Positions 1 to 11,310 of a DNA stretch of 64,000 nt are shown piece by piece. A model generated the notes under the pieces. It saw only the letters and a list, made by a program, of their open reading frames with translations, was not told the origin of the DNA and did no database searches. Origin of the DNA: Schistosoma haematobium (lineage: Eukaryota; Platyhelminthes; Trematoda; Strigeidida; Schistosomatidae); NCBI RefSeq assembly GCF_000699445.3, contig NC_067195.1, positions 19,539,287 through 19,603,286 of the forward strand, read 5' to 3'. The number at the start of each line of letters is the position of its first letter. Position 1 is the first letter of the stretch. The position numbers were made by a program, and so were the translations under genes.

Positions 1-224
1 TGGTGATTCTTGCTTTTTATAGGACTGAAGAATGTTACGAATTTACTAGATGCCTATGTATATGTATATGTGTTAACGACATTCCATTTTACACAAGTAA
101 CTTTGCTAATTCCAACAAAATAATTTGTAAAAGCTCGTAACAGTTTATTGAGGCACTCAGTGTCATTCTAAGAGTTATATGCTTTATGACTTAGGTTTTT
201 TTAAAAAACTAGATATTTATCCGT

Positions 225-1405
225 TGGAATCTTATGATGACATGGTCCAGATGTTTCTATTCTTTATCTGGATTGTCAACACCCGGATAAATTGAACTTT
301 ACTTAGGTTGCTCAATCAGATTCTTCTCCTTCTTATGTGCATCGATTAACTACTACTATTAATGTGCACAACAGACGTTCAATTCCAGTTTAATAACACC
401 ATATATCGTCAAATCGATGGCATAGCAATTGGAAGTCCACTAGGTCCAATTCTGGCAGATATTTTTATGGGGTATCTTGAAAACATGGTGCTTAAACAGG
501 CGATTAGCGAGACGACGGAATATTCTAGATATGTTGATGACACGTTTACTGTCTGCAACAATAAACAGCATGCAATCCGCCTGCTAGAACTCTTCAATAA
601 TGCTCATCCTAACATACAATTTACTATGGAACATGAACAGAATGACATGTTCCACTTTCTTGATGTTGCTATAAAACGTAGGAGAGACGGGACAGTCCAA
701 CGTTCGGTTTATCGAAAAAGTACTTGGAATGGCCTTTACCAGAATTTAAATAGTTTTTGTCCACTGAATTACAAGGCATTAGTTAAAACACTATTTTATA
801 GGGCAAAAAGGATATGTACTACTGACAAACTGGAAGAAGAATTGATGAACGTGGAAAAATGCCTACGAGACAACTTTTACTCACAAAAGTTTATTGACAA
901 ATATAAAAAGCGTAAAGAAAACACTACTGAAGTAATTACGGTCAATAAAAAACCAATAACTATAAATCTTAACTTCAAAGGTGAATATGTTGTAATCACA
1001 GTCAACAGGAGACTGAATACTGCGCCAGCCAGAACTTATCCGGTGGCCAAACTTCTAATTCTGTATAAAACAACATTTGAATAACTCAATCAAAGCTTGA
1101 TAGGCATCCTTTTCATGTTACCGCCAATTGTATTTATAAATTTACGTGTACCTGCCAAAGCAGCTATATTGGCCGAACAGAAAGGAGGGCATATCTTAGT
1201 TTTTTGAACATGTTCCAAAAACCCTCAGAACAAGAGACAGAAAGACTCTAAACAGTGCAATCACCAAAAATCTCCTTGATACAGGACATCAGGTCGATAC
1301 CCTACAAACTCCAGATGTTTGTTGAAGCCGTTGTTATGAGACGCCAAAAACCTGATTTATGTGTTCAAAAGGAGATGGTTATTAATATTTCCTTGCCTTG
1401 GTGAC
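225..1405 (+). mobile_element. Penelope-like retroelement, 5'-truncated and frameshifted
   Basis: The order is reverse transcriptase followed by a GIY-YIG endonuclease, which is diagnostic of Penelope-like elements. The RT part shows IGSPLGPILADIF and the catalytic YVDD box. The endonuclease part is in another frame from about 1112, reads CIYKFTCTCQSSYIGRTERR, and stops at a TGA near 1402. An in-frame TAA lies just upstream of the RT ATG, so the 5' part is decayed. The element lies in the intron or upstream region of AGL, in the same orientation. Penelope-like elements (for example Cercyon) are known from schistosomes; I cannot assign the family. The left boundary is approximate. Confidence 0.85.
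362..1084 (+). pseudogene. Penelope-like RT domain, partial ORF (240 codons)
   Basis: This reading frame covers the palm and thumb part of a Penelope-type reverse transcriptase, the enzyme that copies element RNA into DNA at the insertion site. Residues 19-36 hold the motif IGSPLGPILADIF and residues 56-63 hold YVDD with its two catalytic aspartates. FHFLDVAIKR near residue 97 is also conserved in the family. The ATG is unlikely to be the native start: similar codons continue upstream and are broken by a TAA about 20 bases before it. The frame is lost before the GIY-YIG domain, so no full-length polyprotein can be made. I treat it as a decayed copy and not as a host gene. Confidence 0.8.
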
Positions 1406-1499
1406 TAATATTCCTTCGCTGTATCTTATTTTTTCTTTTTCTTTAAACTCTTTCTTGCATTTGTTACGTCACTGAGTTTTATTCCAACTATCCTCCAAA

Positions 1500-1725
1500 T
1501 CATAAATAAATAGTATATTTGTAATATCCCAATGAGTAGAAAAATTAGATTTTCGGCCGTTTCGTGGCTTAGTGTAAGTCACTTCTTCAGAGAATAAATA
1601 ACCAAATTAAAATTAATTCTAATTAATATTACAAATATATTAATTTATTTATAACAATCTACCCAGTGCTCAATTTATTCGAAATTATCAAATCAAACCT
1701 TGGTAATGATACCTATATCTTCCAA
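1500..1725 (-). repeat. Penelope-type terminal repeat with hammerhead-like motif (antisense)
   Basis: On the minus strand this reads ctgaagaagtg, a short loop, then cacgaaacgg. It is flanked by a block containing ttgagcactgggtaga and by ttctactcattgggatat. The same arrangement occurs at 8370-8572 (+) and, split by element coding sequence, at 59835-60910 (-). CUGAAGA plus GAAAC separated by a GUG/CAC hairpin resembles a hammerhead core with one extra A. It lies in opposite orientation to the Penelope ORF just upstream, so it probably comes from a second insertion. Confidence 0.6.
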
Positions 1726-2975
1726 ATTAATAATCTTATTTTATCAACTGAACTCTACTCATTTTGTTCCTATCAAGGTTTATTTGTTTCTAACCGTTTG
1801 AACTGTTGTCACAATGTTCTTTCATCACATAAGGTATATATTTACAATATTCAGTCTATTAAATTTATTTACATCCCTGCTATACTATACTAATATGTCT
1901 TCAATATAACTTCCAAATAAACCCTCTCATGTAAGTAATTTAAACCCATTTTGTAATTATGATTTTAAATATCACAGGTTGTAAGCAGCTGACGAGAACC
2001 AACGAAATAAAAATGAATTCATGCTATTCTGCTATAATGTTTGTTCTTGCTCTTTTCAAAATGTTAAAGGGAACTATGTGTATGAAAAGAGATGTATGTT
2101 GACTCAGTTAATTCAAATTAAGGTTAAAGTTGTAATAATCATAATAACAGCAAAAATGCAGGAATGAAACAAACACTAGTCTTCCAGCTTTGTATGAAAA
2201 CCCGACTCAACTGTTCAAAATATTGTTCAAATGATTAACAACCAAACTTTATCATCACTTAAGTTTATTTTTCCTGTTCTTTTCGAGTTAAACTTCAATC
2301 TAATTGTAACCCTATTGAGATTGAACTATTATATATTATAACAGTTTATTCATTGAAAAAGATTTTGTGCAAACTTTCTATTACGTCCTTGATCTGTCTA
2401 CCCAATAATACACACAAGATAACTTGTATCAATCTAGATTAAGTCCTTGAACTATAGGCTAACTGGTTAACCCTGAGGCTAGAAATGCGTGAGTCCGAAT
2501 CGAGACTAACTGCCTTGTACAGAGAGATGGAAACTATTCCATCACTTGATTAATTGACCAGCGCGCGCGCGCGAGAGAGAGAGATGAGTCAACTGGAACA
2601 CCACTCGATTTATTCCCAATCCTGATTCAGGTTAGTCTAAAAAGATATACGAGAACATAGATGACTAAAATGACCACAACGTACAAAAAATTAGAAAAAT
2701 ACAATTATGTTCAAATTGGGCATTAGGGTTGAAAAATTGAGTACCAAAGATTATGTTTAAATTGCAGTAACTTTGGCATGGAACTGGGAATAACTGTGAA
2801 TTGTGCGTCAAGCGAAAGCTTATGCTTTATAGGATAACCTAGGGACCAAACTAAATGTTAGTATTCTACAAACTTTGAATTAAGTAGAATAATTTTTCAA
2901 AAAACGGCTGTCGTCGTTTTTCATGGCTTCTTTGTCCCTCTGTTCACATTATTTTCCTTTCTCTTCATTAAACAG
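1726..2975. other. AGL intron or upstream sequence, no coding exon seen
   Basis: I searched for the preceding AGL exon (the conserved block around GRDTF) and did not find it, so it must lie left of the window. The stretch is AT-rich. It contains a possible tRNA-like segment near 2445-2520 and a (GC)n(GA)n tract at 2561-2584. A polypyrimidine tract ending in AG at 2975 is the acceptor for the first visible AGL exon. Confidence 0.5.
2561..2584. repeat. (GC)n(GA)n microsatellite
   Basis: About six GC units are followed directly by about six GA units. It sits just after a possible tRNA-like segment (2445-2520, with weak A-box and B-box resemblance), a position where SINE tails often carry simple repeats. 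Confidence 0.8.
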
Positions 2976-3389
2976 GATGCTGCTAACATTATTCTCAGTT
3001 ATGCTAGTTTATTAAGACATGGACTAATACCAAATCTTATAGGAGATGGTTACACTGTTAAGCCAAGATACAATTGTCGTGACGCTGTTTGGTACTGGTT
3101 ATATTCTATCGTTATTTACGAACAATTTATTTCAAGTACTAAAGAATGCTGTCTGGAAGGAGATGATTCTTCTAGTATTTTAAATTGTCCAGTTTATAGA
3201 TGGTTTCCAGATGATGATACAGTTGGTTGGCCGGATGAATATTTGACCAATTCATTATCTAGTCAACGTATACAACCCTTGCATGAAACAATGCAAGAAG
3301 CTTTGCAACGACATATTAATGGTATTGAGTTTATCGAAAGGAACGCTGGGCCAACTTTAGATGAACACATGAAACCGGAAGGATTTAAG
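2976..3389 (+). CDS. AGL: AGL exon (first in window)
   Basis: The exon has 138 codons from [16 protein letters not shown] to KPEGFK, with acceptor aaacag and donor gttagt. It carries [10 protein letters not shown], the conserved Arg-Asp block of the glucosidase site, and ERNAGP. A Schistosoma-specific stretch near codons 58-70 is rich in Ser and Asp compared with the vertebrate enzyme. Confidence 0.95.
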
Positions 3390-6300
3390 GTTAGTTATCG
3401 ATTGTGGCATATATAGCATCCAAATATCACTTTTGTTTTATATGCTATTGAAGGCAACGATTTAATCATTCATGAATTAATTTATGAATAGGCGATATTA
3501 GGAATTGAATTTTTATATTATTTACTAACACTATTAAATTTAAATTCACTCAGTTTAGTACGAACCAGTGGTCGGGTTACGTACCCTGAATACGGCAATG
3601 TTTATGGATTAAATGTATTCTATAAAATAGAGCAACATAAAATATATTCACTGAAAATTTAAGAATCTCGATACATTAGTTTTTATCATTTCATTATAGG
3701 TTCAGGCCAATATTGATTTAAATACAGGATTTCCTCGTGGTGGCAACGCTTTTAACTGTGGCACATGGATGGATAAAATGGGCAGTTCATCAAAAGCTGG
3801 TAACCAGGGTATACCTGCTACTCCTCGTGATGGTTCCGCAGTCGAATTAGTTGGTTTGGCGTATGCAGTTGTATCGTGGTTAGCAGAATCGCATAATCAA
3901 GGTCCAAATTACTCTGGCTATTATCCGCATGCAGGTGTTCAACTGACATCTGGTAAGGAACTTTCATGGAAAGAATGGTCAAATCTGTTGAAAAATTCCT
4001 TTGAATCGCACTTTTGGATTCCGGAAAGCACAAAGGACCCTAACTTGCTTTATAATAAAGGAATTTATAGAGATTCTTTTGGTTCGTCTGGAGGATACAC
4101 AGATAATCAGCTACGCCCCAATTTCCTTATAACTATGGTTGTAGTAAGTTTTAAACTATGCAAAATATGCATTTTTACTAATATTATACTTGATTAACTC
4201 AGCTTAACACTACATAATATTATGGGTGTAATTGAATAGATCTTGATAAACGAAGAATATCTCTTACTACTATTATACGTAATGACCTTATCAATATTTT
4301 TTTCTTAAAAAGTAGTTTTTCTATACATATTTAGGTGTCGTGCTTATGTGAACAGTTAACCAAATAATATTAATTGTGACCCTTATTATCATTCCTTTAT
4401 TTCACTAACATTTTGTCGTTAACTTCAGCTTGGTAAATGCAACCGCTGTTAACCCTATGATTCGGGGATCAATTGTAAAGCATATTAACTGATATTAAGT
4501 ACTCATCGGTGTAGTATTCTTGAACACTTCACTTGACTGGTTCTCAAATCAAAACACGACTTTGATAGAAACGTAGATATACTACATAGCAAACGACAAG
4601 TTAAATCAGTATAGTATGGAAATATCAATGGACTCTTAAACTCTACACAGGTAATCTCATGTCTTCTCAGCTCATCCAACTGATTAGTTGAGGGTAAACT
4701 AATAAACGCTAGCCATCGTGATTTCAGAAACATGTTTAATCAAGCCCCTATCATGCTATTAATAGAAGTTGCAAGTAGCTGCTTGTTCATGAATATATGT
4801 TCACGCTAATATTTGTCGCGCTAAAATCGTGATTTAGCTTGCATTTAGCGACAAATCAGTTACTGAGATACCCTTTTTTGTAATTATTACTGTAACACGA
4901 AGGTCAGCTGGACAGTGGTATGACAAAAGTATTAGTTTTTGTAGCATAAAGACTGCGTTGTGATAGATTTGTAATGATGATCGTGTAAGGCTTTGTTATC
5001 ATTAGGATATTTTTCTTGGACTGTATTAAGCAGTACTAGCTAAAAAAAGATGTATCACTTGCTTTATGAGATAACTTCTCTCTTAGTAAGGGTTTGAAAA
5101 GAACAAATAAAACTCTTTAAGAAGCTTAATTCATATTGCTTTGGTTGTTTGAATCTTTGCATTGACTTTTAGGACTGCAATTGGTCAGTCTCTTATTGGC
5201 ATATGTACATCCTTTGCGGATTGTCTTGATATCATCTTAAGTCACAGGCAATATAAGCAGAAATGGATGGCGATTAGCAGTGAAATCCAGGACGCGCGTT
5301 GTTGTTCGTCATCGATTTAAATGACATACTGATGTGCATGTTCGTAACTAAAGACTGTTCCAGATGTTTTGTGACTAAATAAATATTCATTACTTCAATA
5401 CTTATACAATACAAGTTCACAAATCATTTTATAATTTCATTTGTCTTTGTGTGTCTGTTGCCATTATTTCCCCTTTTTGTTGATTACAATTTGCTTTGTA
5501 ATAACACCTACTGGTCGCGTCAGTGTGATGATGTAGCTGGGTGACAGATCCATTTATTGTAAATGTACCAATAACTAAACGCCTGTAGTTTTAACAAACT
5601 CTACTTTTCGTTCTTTCTCAGTCTATTGAAGAATTTTATTTCAAATTGATGAAATTTAATTGAAATTATGAACCGATCACTGTTAGACCACTGTTGAAAA
5701 CCTGGAAGGCCTCCCCATCCTAATATGGACTACTCAGCAGTGTGGATCCACTACCCTGCACGTGGTAATTGAACCCACGACCTTCGGTTTCACGCGCGAA
5801 CGCTTAACAGCTAGACCGCAGAGACGGCATCCTACGGTGCTAATGTCTAGCTTCAAGCAACCCACGATATTGCACGACCATCTTCCATCGTCTCCGGTGG
5901 GCAACTCTTTCACACCCGCGAGACCTAAGATTCTGGGTTCGATACCTGCATGCGGAGTCTTATGCTAGGATGAAAAGGCCTTCCAGCGCCTCCAGGTTTA
6001 CTATGGTGGTCAAACATTTTTCGGCTCATGATTTCAGCTAGACTCACCAATATCCACGCCTCCATACTGTTAGCGAAATTCATTGATTCCTGCTGTTTCA
6101 TCTTATTTTCTTGAGTAAACTTATCTCTAAACGAAATTATTCTAATAGGCCCCTGAATTATTTACACCCGAACGGGCATGGAATGCATTGGAAATAGCTC
6201 AACAACGATTAACTGGTCCATTTGGTATGTGCACTTTGAGTCGAGATGATTTAGCTTATCGAGGATATTATGATAACTCAAATGATAGCTGTGACTTTTC

Positions 6301-9033
6301 TATAGCTCGTGGTTTTAATTATCATCAAGTAAGTCTTTACTTCATTTCTTTATATGCTAAATTTCCACCTGATGAAATGTCTATCATTTCACACCTTTTT
6401 TAGTCATATTCGCATTGCAAATGATTTTTTTTATCTTTGTCAATCGTGAAGCCACAACTGTTATTACTAGGTTATAAATGGATCATCACATTTTTTGTTT
6501 TTCGTTAATTTTCTTTTTCTTTTAGAGGATATCATTACCTTGATTTCAATATTCTCATTAATCGTTCCTTAGTTATGTCATGCACACATAATACACAATT
6601 CATACTAATGTACTTCATTGAAAGTGTTGATCTTCTGGTTTCTTCAAGTATGACAGTAACATTGACTGCGTGGATCGAATAATGACATTATTCTTTGTAT
6701 GTTAAACAGCTATAAACTTTCATGTCAGGAAGTTAGTAACTTTACGAATAATCTTATATTCTATCGATTTACTGTAGCTTATATGTGCACGTGCATTGAA
6801 AAATTAATTATTACCGTCATAGTATACGCACATTCACAGCTATTTCTATTATACATGTATACCAAAAGATTTCACTTTAATTCCATTTTATTCCCGGTGC
6901 TGCGGTACGATCTTCATATTAAAGTAATCGGTACGAGTAAAACAATTCGTCATTACAGAGAAATAAAATCTGAATAGTTCACTGTAATTCAAATACACAA
7001 AATCAAGGTAATTCACAAACCATATTGTTAAGTGTCAGGTGAATAACCGGGAGTTATATCTCAGTAGCTCTAATGTCGAAACAATTTCATTTTATTCTCA
7101 TTAATCTCTCCACTACAATCAAGAAGGTTAAGGCACAGTTCAATGCACGATAAACATTTCAATCCTTTTCCAGTTTCTACATTTATCGACCAACTGGCGT
7201 ATCCGGTGTCATACTGGTTTTCTCGACATTACGTAAATGGTTATACTACCTAGTAATGAATAAATACCGTTCCCTTATAGTCTGGATCTTAGTCCGTACT
7301 GGTCAAATCTAACAGCCAGTTAACTATAAACTTCACTCAGGTTTTATGTCATTTGGCTTTAATTTTTATGCCGATTGTGTGATAATGCATCATTAAAATA
7401 CTTATTACTTACTATTTTGGATTTAGGGCCCAGAATGGTTGTGGCCAACTGGGTATTATTTACGCGCTCGTCTTAAATTCGCTCGCATGCTAGGCAAATT
7501 CGATCCTAAACAATGGGGTCATCTCACTCTCAACGTAACTACAGAGTGCCAGAAAACATTTGCCAGACTGAATCAGAGAATGGAATCAAGTCAGTGGTGT
7601 TCTCTTCCGGAACTGACAAATGCAAATGGTCAGGTAAGATTTTTGAAATCCCTATTTATATGTGAACAACATATGTATATTTCTCACTGTATTAGGTTCG
7701 ATTCCTCATAGTTACGTAGCAAAGAAATAGATCGACCTCTATGTCTGACCATAGTTGTGTTAACTAGTAAGTCGTTAGCAACGTGAAACCTTGGACGTAA
7801 ATGACAATTTGCCAACCACATCAGCACAACTAGATTAAACTATTCTAATAGTAGTAGTCGCAGTAGATCTCAGTTCAGTTCATGAACCTCATGGTTGTTA
7901 TATATTGTGTTGCATTTTGTTTGCGAGAATGGTAATGTTATAAACTAGTGCCGATTTCTCCTGATTATTAGTAAGGTGATGTAGCATCGTAGTATATTGG
8001 GAAGATATGATACTTCACTATATATTGTGATACTGTAGAATGCACAAAACTCAAAGTATATGTGGTTTAATTTCGCAGTGTATGTTTACTAATCAATAGG
8101 GTTCGATTTAGTTTCAACTTTTCAGAAAAGTGATCATTAATCTAAATGAAGGGATTTTTTCTAATAAATTTTGAGAACTGTTATCGAAACAAGAATGACT
8201 GGCAACGTTTTTTATTCCACAATTTTTTTATATCAGTCATCGACTTGAGGTGTTTCTGATACCTGGCAAATATAACTCAGTAACAAAAAGAATTATTGAG
8301 GCCATAAGCATTTTTCAAACGATACCAGTACTTTCTACACTTCATCTTTTGATGATGTGACAGTAAAAGACTTTTTAGGTATCATTACGAAGCTTTGATT
8401 TGATAATTTCAAATAAATTGAGCATTGGGTAGATTGTTATAAACAAATTAATATATTTGGTTATTTATCCTCTGAAGAAGTGGCTTACACTGAGTCACGA
8501 AACGTCAGAAAATCTAATTTTTCTACTCATTGGGATATTACAAATATATTAATTTATTTAATAAAAGACTTTGTTCATAAAATTAACACGGTGATAAAAT
8601 CAACTATAGTTTTCGCAAGTTACGGCGCACAGTTCTCTAGAGTGTTCCATGGACTATAACTGTAAAGAATGTGATGACATTGATAATTTGCGTACATCCC
8701 GGTTATTTTAATAGTTTACACTAACTATTATAACGTAGGATCAGGAATATTAGTAATACACCAAATATATATGAGACTTTAAAAATGATTACTGTGACAA
8801 TTTCGTGGAATAGCGCGAACTTAGCGTAAATTCTGAAAACGACCAATAACAAATTATTTCCACATAAAATAGCATGAAATATTTTCCAATTTTTATAGAC
8901 TAGTACTGCGTAGATAAATTAAAATTTTTTTTTCGATTTTCAGCTTTGTAAAGATAGTTGTGAAGCTCAAGCGTGGAGTGTGGGCTGTATTTTAGAAGCT
9001 CTGTATGAACTTATTTTCACACAGAACAAATGA
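2976..9033 (+). CDS. AGL: Glycogen debranching enzyme, C-terminal glucosidase part (five exons)
   Basis: The product is a cytosolic bifunctional enzyme with 4-alpha-glucanotransferase and amylo-alpha-1,6-glucosidase activities, which removes branch stubs left by glycogen phosphorylase. Only the C-terminal 444 residues, corresponding to the GH133-type glucosidase region, are in the window. Exons are 2976-3389, 3700-4143, 6149-6328, 7427-7633 and 8944-9033. All four introns are GT-AG and phase 0, and the frame stays open to TGA. Landmarks in order are [90 protein letters not shown] and [18 protein letters not shown]. All match animal AGL closely. The acidic residues in NCRDAV and GPEWLWP are probably catalytic; I infer this from memory of the yeast enzyme. 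The 5' exons are outside the window. Confidence 0.96.
3700..4143 (+). CDS. AGL: AGL exon
   Basis: The exon has 148 codons and opens with [20 protein letters not shown]. It contains GTWMDKMG and [17 protein letters not shown], the longest block of near identity with animal AGL. It ends at ITMVV before donor gtaagt. The in-frame ATG at 3769 is an internal methionine, not a start. Confidence 0.95.
5160..5335 (+). repeat. Rearranged Sm-alpha-like satellite fragment
   Basis: The first half reads ttggtcagtctcttattggc, in the sense direction of the Sm-alpha hammerhead satellite. The second half, from about 5250, reads gattagcagtgaaatccagg and gacgcgcg, which is the antisense of the hammerhead part of the same unit. 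The two halves are therefore joined in opposite orientations. The hammerhead core itself is too decayed to fold. The comparison is with the unit at 35605-35800 and with memory of the satellite. Confidence 0.6.
5690..5836 (-). repeat. tRNA-like SINE with decayed hammerhead
   Basis: The minus strand reads a tRNA-like head (A-box-like ggtctagctgttaagcg, B-box-like gtgggttcaatta). This is followed by cactgctgagtagtcc and the tail ttccaggttttcaac. The family consensus inferred from the copies here has ctgaggagtcc then gaaacggccgtc. In this copy the ctgagga and gaaa cores are mutated. Confidence 0.6.
5880..6075 (+). repeat. Second tRNA-like SINE fragment, inverted to the first
   Basis: A B-box-like gggttcgatacc is followed by gcggagtcttatgctagg, then atgaaaaggccttccagcgc and a tail resembling tttactatggtggtc. 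It belongs to the family at 5690-5836 but lies on the opposite strand, so the two copies form a loose inverted pair in AGL intron 2. Confidence 0.55.
6149..6328 (+). CDS. AGL: AGL exon
   Basis: The exon has 60 codons, from [20 protein letters not shown] to ARGFNYHQ, with acceptor ctaatag and donor gtaagt. It matches the vertebrate APELFTTEKAWKAL block and the GFNYHQ motif that precedes GPEWLWP. Confidence 0.95.
7427..7633 (+). CDS. AGL: AGL exon
   Basis: The exon has 69 codons and begins [18 protein letters not shown], the probable catalytic glutamate block. It continues to [10 protein letters not shown] before donor gtaaga. The acceptor is ggatttag. Confidence 0.95.
8370..8572 (+). repeat. 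Penelope-type terminal repeat with hammerhead-like motif
   Basis: A block containing gagcattgggtagattg is followed by ctctgaagaagtggcttac, then gagtcacgaaacgtcag and ctactcattgggatat. It is about 85-90 percent like the minus strand of 1500-1725. No RT or GIY-YIG sequence lies next to it, so it is a solo terminal unit in AGL intron 4. Confidence 0.65.
8944..9033 (+). CDS. AGL: AGL last coding exon
   Basis: The exon has 29 codons plus TGA. It starts [20 protein letters not shown] after acceptor gattttcag. The human protein likewise ends shortly after AWSIATILETLYDL, so the C-terminus is complete. Confidence 0.95.
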   Translation, partial: LCKDSCEAQAWSVGCILEALYELIFTQNK

Positions 9034-9258
9034 GGTCCTTCAAATTTTAGAACCACGTTAGTTATCTTAATACGTTTATTTTAACACTAGTTCAGCAATC
9101 CCTTACCTATAAAATGTTATCTTTATTTTGGAATCTTTATCATAATTTGAATGACAGTGTTTAATTTTGCCTTTATATTTTAAACTTTTACAAGGTTTTC
9201 CTCATTGTAGTTACACTTAACAGTCAATTAGTACGTTATTCATCATGCAACCTAGATA

Positions 9259-9268
9259 AATAAATAAA
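9259..9268 (+). terminator. Tandem AATAAA polyadenylation signals of AGL
   Basis: Two overlapping AATAAA hexamers lie about 225 bases after the AGL stop codon. They are the first good signal downstream and a plausible 3' end for the mRNA. Confidence 0.6.
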
Positions 9269-9269
9269 A

Positions 9270-10139
9270 ACCCTATCCTATCCTTTCTCGTAAATTCTTT
9301 TTCCAGTGTTTATTGTTGTCTGGGTGCAAATAAAGTGATATCTAAGTGAATTAAAAACTAACCCAACTGAAACACTTGATTAAGCTTCATGGATTTTGAG
9401 GTTCAAGATTACATACTTGCGACTGTTAACCCTCGTAGAACATACGAAGAGTTTTGAACCGACATCAGACGTAATTAAAAACTTATTAAACACCGCACTT
9501 GGCATGGAAGATAGGACTCTGTTCCGTGAACAAAATGAACGAATTGTGTAAATATCAGCCTGTAATATATTTTACGCTGAAAAATCCTATCGTATATTTC
9601 TGACTCATGTAAGCTACAAGAGAAACTCCCTGTCACTGTTGAAGAATTTTAAAACCCATAAATCAAATTCGCTGTAGTTATCATGCTTTCTCGAATACTT
9701 GTCATTATAACAATGGTAAGAATATCCAAGCTATTCATACTTGTCATTCCTCGACCCCATTAGATTCTTTTCAACAATCACTCCGATATCGAATTTCTCA
9801 CTGTAATGTATACCATTTCCACTCCTTTTTCTGTTCAATCTATCGACTTAATCCTATAGGCCTGTTGTCTGACTCGATTATTATTGAATGATGACGTTAA
9901 TAAAATACACATCCCGCTTGGTCCCGTACATATTTTCGTCAGTGCATGACGAAATAAAGTAGGCCAAATACGAGAATGAGTTTTCGATACATATATCTCA
10001 TTCATCTGTAAACGCTGACTGACAGATAAGAGAGAAACTGATCGAAGAAGGCAAACGTGGCATATCAATTTAATGAGGCGTGACTCAATATTTATAGTCA
10101 GACAGAAAAACCGACTAAACCTATTTGACGAAGAGAGTG
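9270..10139. other. Intergenic stretch downstream of AGL
   Basis: No coding exon or family I recognise is present. An open frame on the minus strand (9835-10155) shows no protein family signature and overlaps the LINE 3' end. Confidence 0.4.
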
Positions 10140-11310
10140 AGTGGTAGACCCACACTCATTTACTTAAGCCTGTTACCCCTGGTACAACATAGGCCCCAGT
10201 CAGGATGGTCCAACCGACTATGTTTCCATCTCTTCCAGAGCTTTTCATTCAAGCGTGATTTGGTTGATGCTCGTTGTGTTGCACTTCGGGATATTGCTTT
10301 CTCCCTTGCGTATATTGAGGCCTACTGTTGCAGACGCTGCTGCTACTCTGGCTAACTTTACCAGAATTTGTTACTGTGTACAGCATGGGAGGGATAAGGT
10401 CGCTCGCAAAGTCCAAATTGTCTAGCTGCATCCGTGCTATGCACTGCATTTCGTGCTTCCCCTGAGATGTACAGGGGCCATCAAAAGAAAGAGAAAGGAC
10501 GGAAGTAAGCAGACTCGTCTGACAATAGTGCTCGCCTGGAAGACATTTGTGAGCTGGCCTACATGCACGACCTTGCAGTGTAGTATGTCGTAAGAATTCC
10601 GTATGATAATGACATGCTTCCTAGGTGCTCCATAGTATCGAGGACGGTTCTACTGGGTCCTCATATCTATGCTGTCAAATGCTTCCTCGTAGTCAAGGAA
10701 GCTGATGTATGGTGACCAGTTCCATTCAACTGACTGCTCAACAATCATGCGTAGTGCGGCGGTTCGGTCTGCACACGGCCGATCCTTACAAAACCCCGCC
10801 TCTTCATTTCGAAGTTGGGCGTCTACTGAATCTTTCATTCGGTTCAACAACACTATTGAAAAGCTTTACTCGTACTAATAGTAGTGCGATGCCTCTGTAG
10901 TTCTCACAATTGCTGAGATCTCTTTTCTTAGGTATCTCGATGAGGTGTTCATCTTTTCATTCTGTTAGTACTTGCTCTTCCTATCAAATCTTTCTGAAGA
11001 GAATGTGAAGCATCATTGCAATTACTTCCATGTCTGACTTTAGTGCTTATGTTGGTATGCTGTTTGGTCCTGCTGCCTTATCACTATTGAATGCTTTATG
11101 GAAATGCATACTTATTTGATTGTTGGTGTGGTAACATCTATGGGAAGGTCTGTGTGTTGCCTCAAAGTTGTTTGGGTTCAGTGGGGCTTTTCTACTCAAA
11201 AGCCTTTCAAAGTGTTCTACACGCATGTATCCGTTGCCGTTCAATCTGTGATTGGTATACCATCTTTATTGACTAGTCGCTCTAGGTTATTATATTTTCC
11301 TGATTGCTAG
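10140..11310 (-). mobile_element. RTE-like LINE fragment, 5'-truncated (family A, copy 1)
   Basis: Read on the minus strand, decayed frames cover reverse transcriptase only. In order they show VEHFERLLSRKAPLNP, SDKAAGPNSIPT, LLNRMKDSVDAQLR, FCKDRPCADRTAALRMIVEQ, ISFLDYEEAFDSID and LDNLDFASD (a decayed ADD box), ending near 10155 in a tract related to the GNRRK end of copy 2. Stops and frameshifts make it inactive. The same family recurs at 28340-30955. The whole endonuclease half is missing. Confidence 0.8.

Noticed and set aside
9835..10155. 106-codon minus-strand frame
   Set aside because: It runs from the end of the LINE into unrelated sequence and shows no conserved motif.
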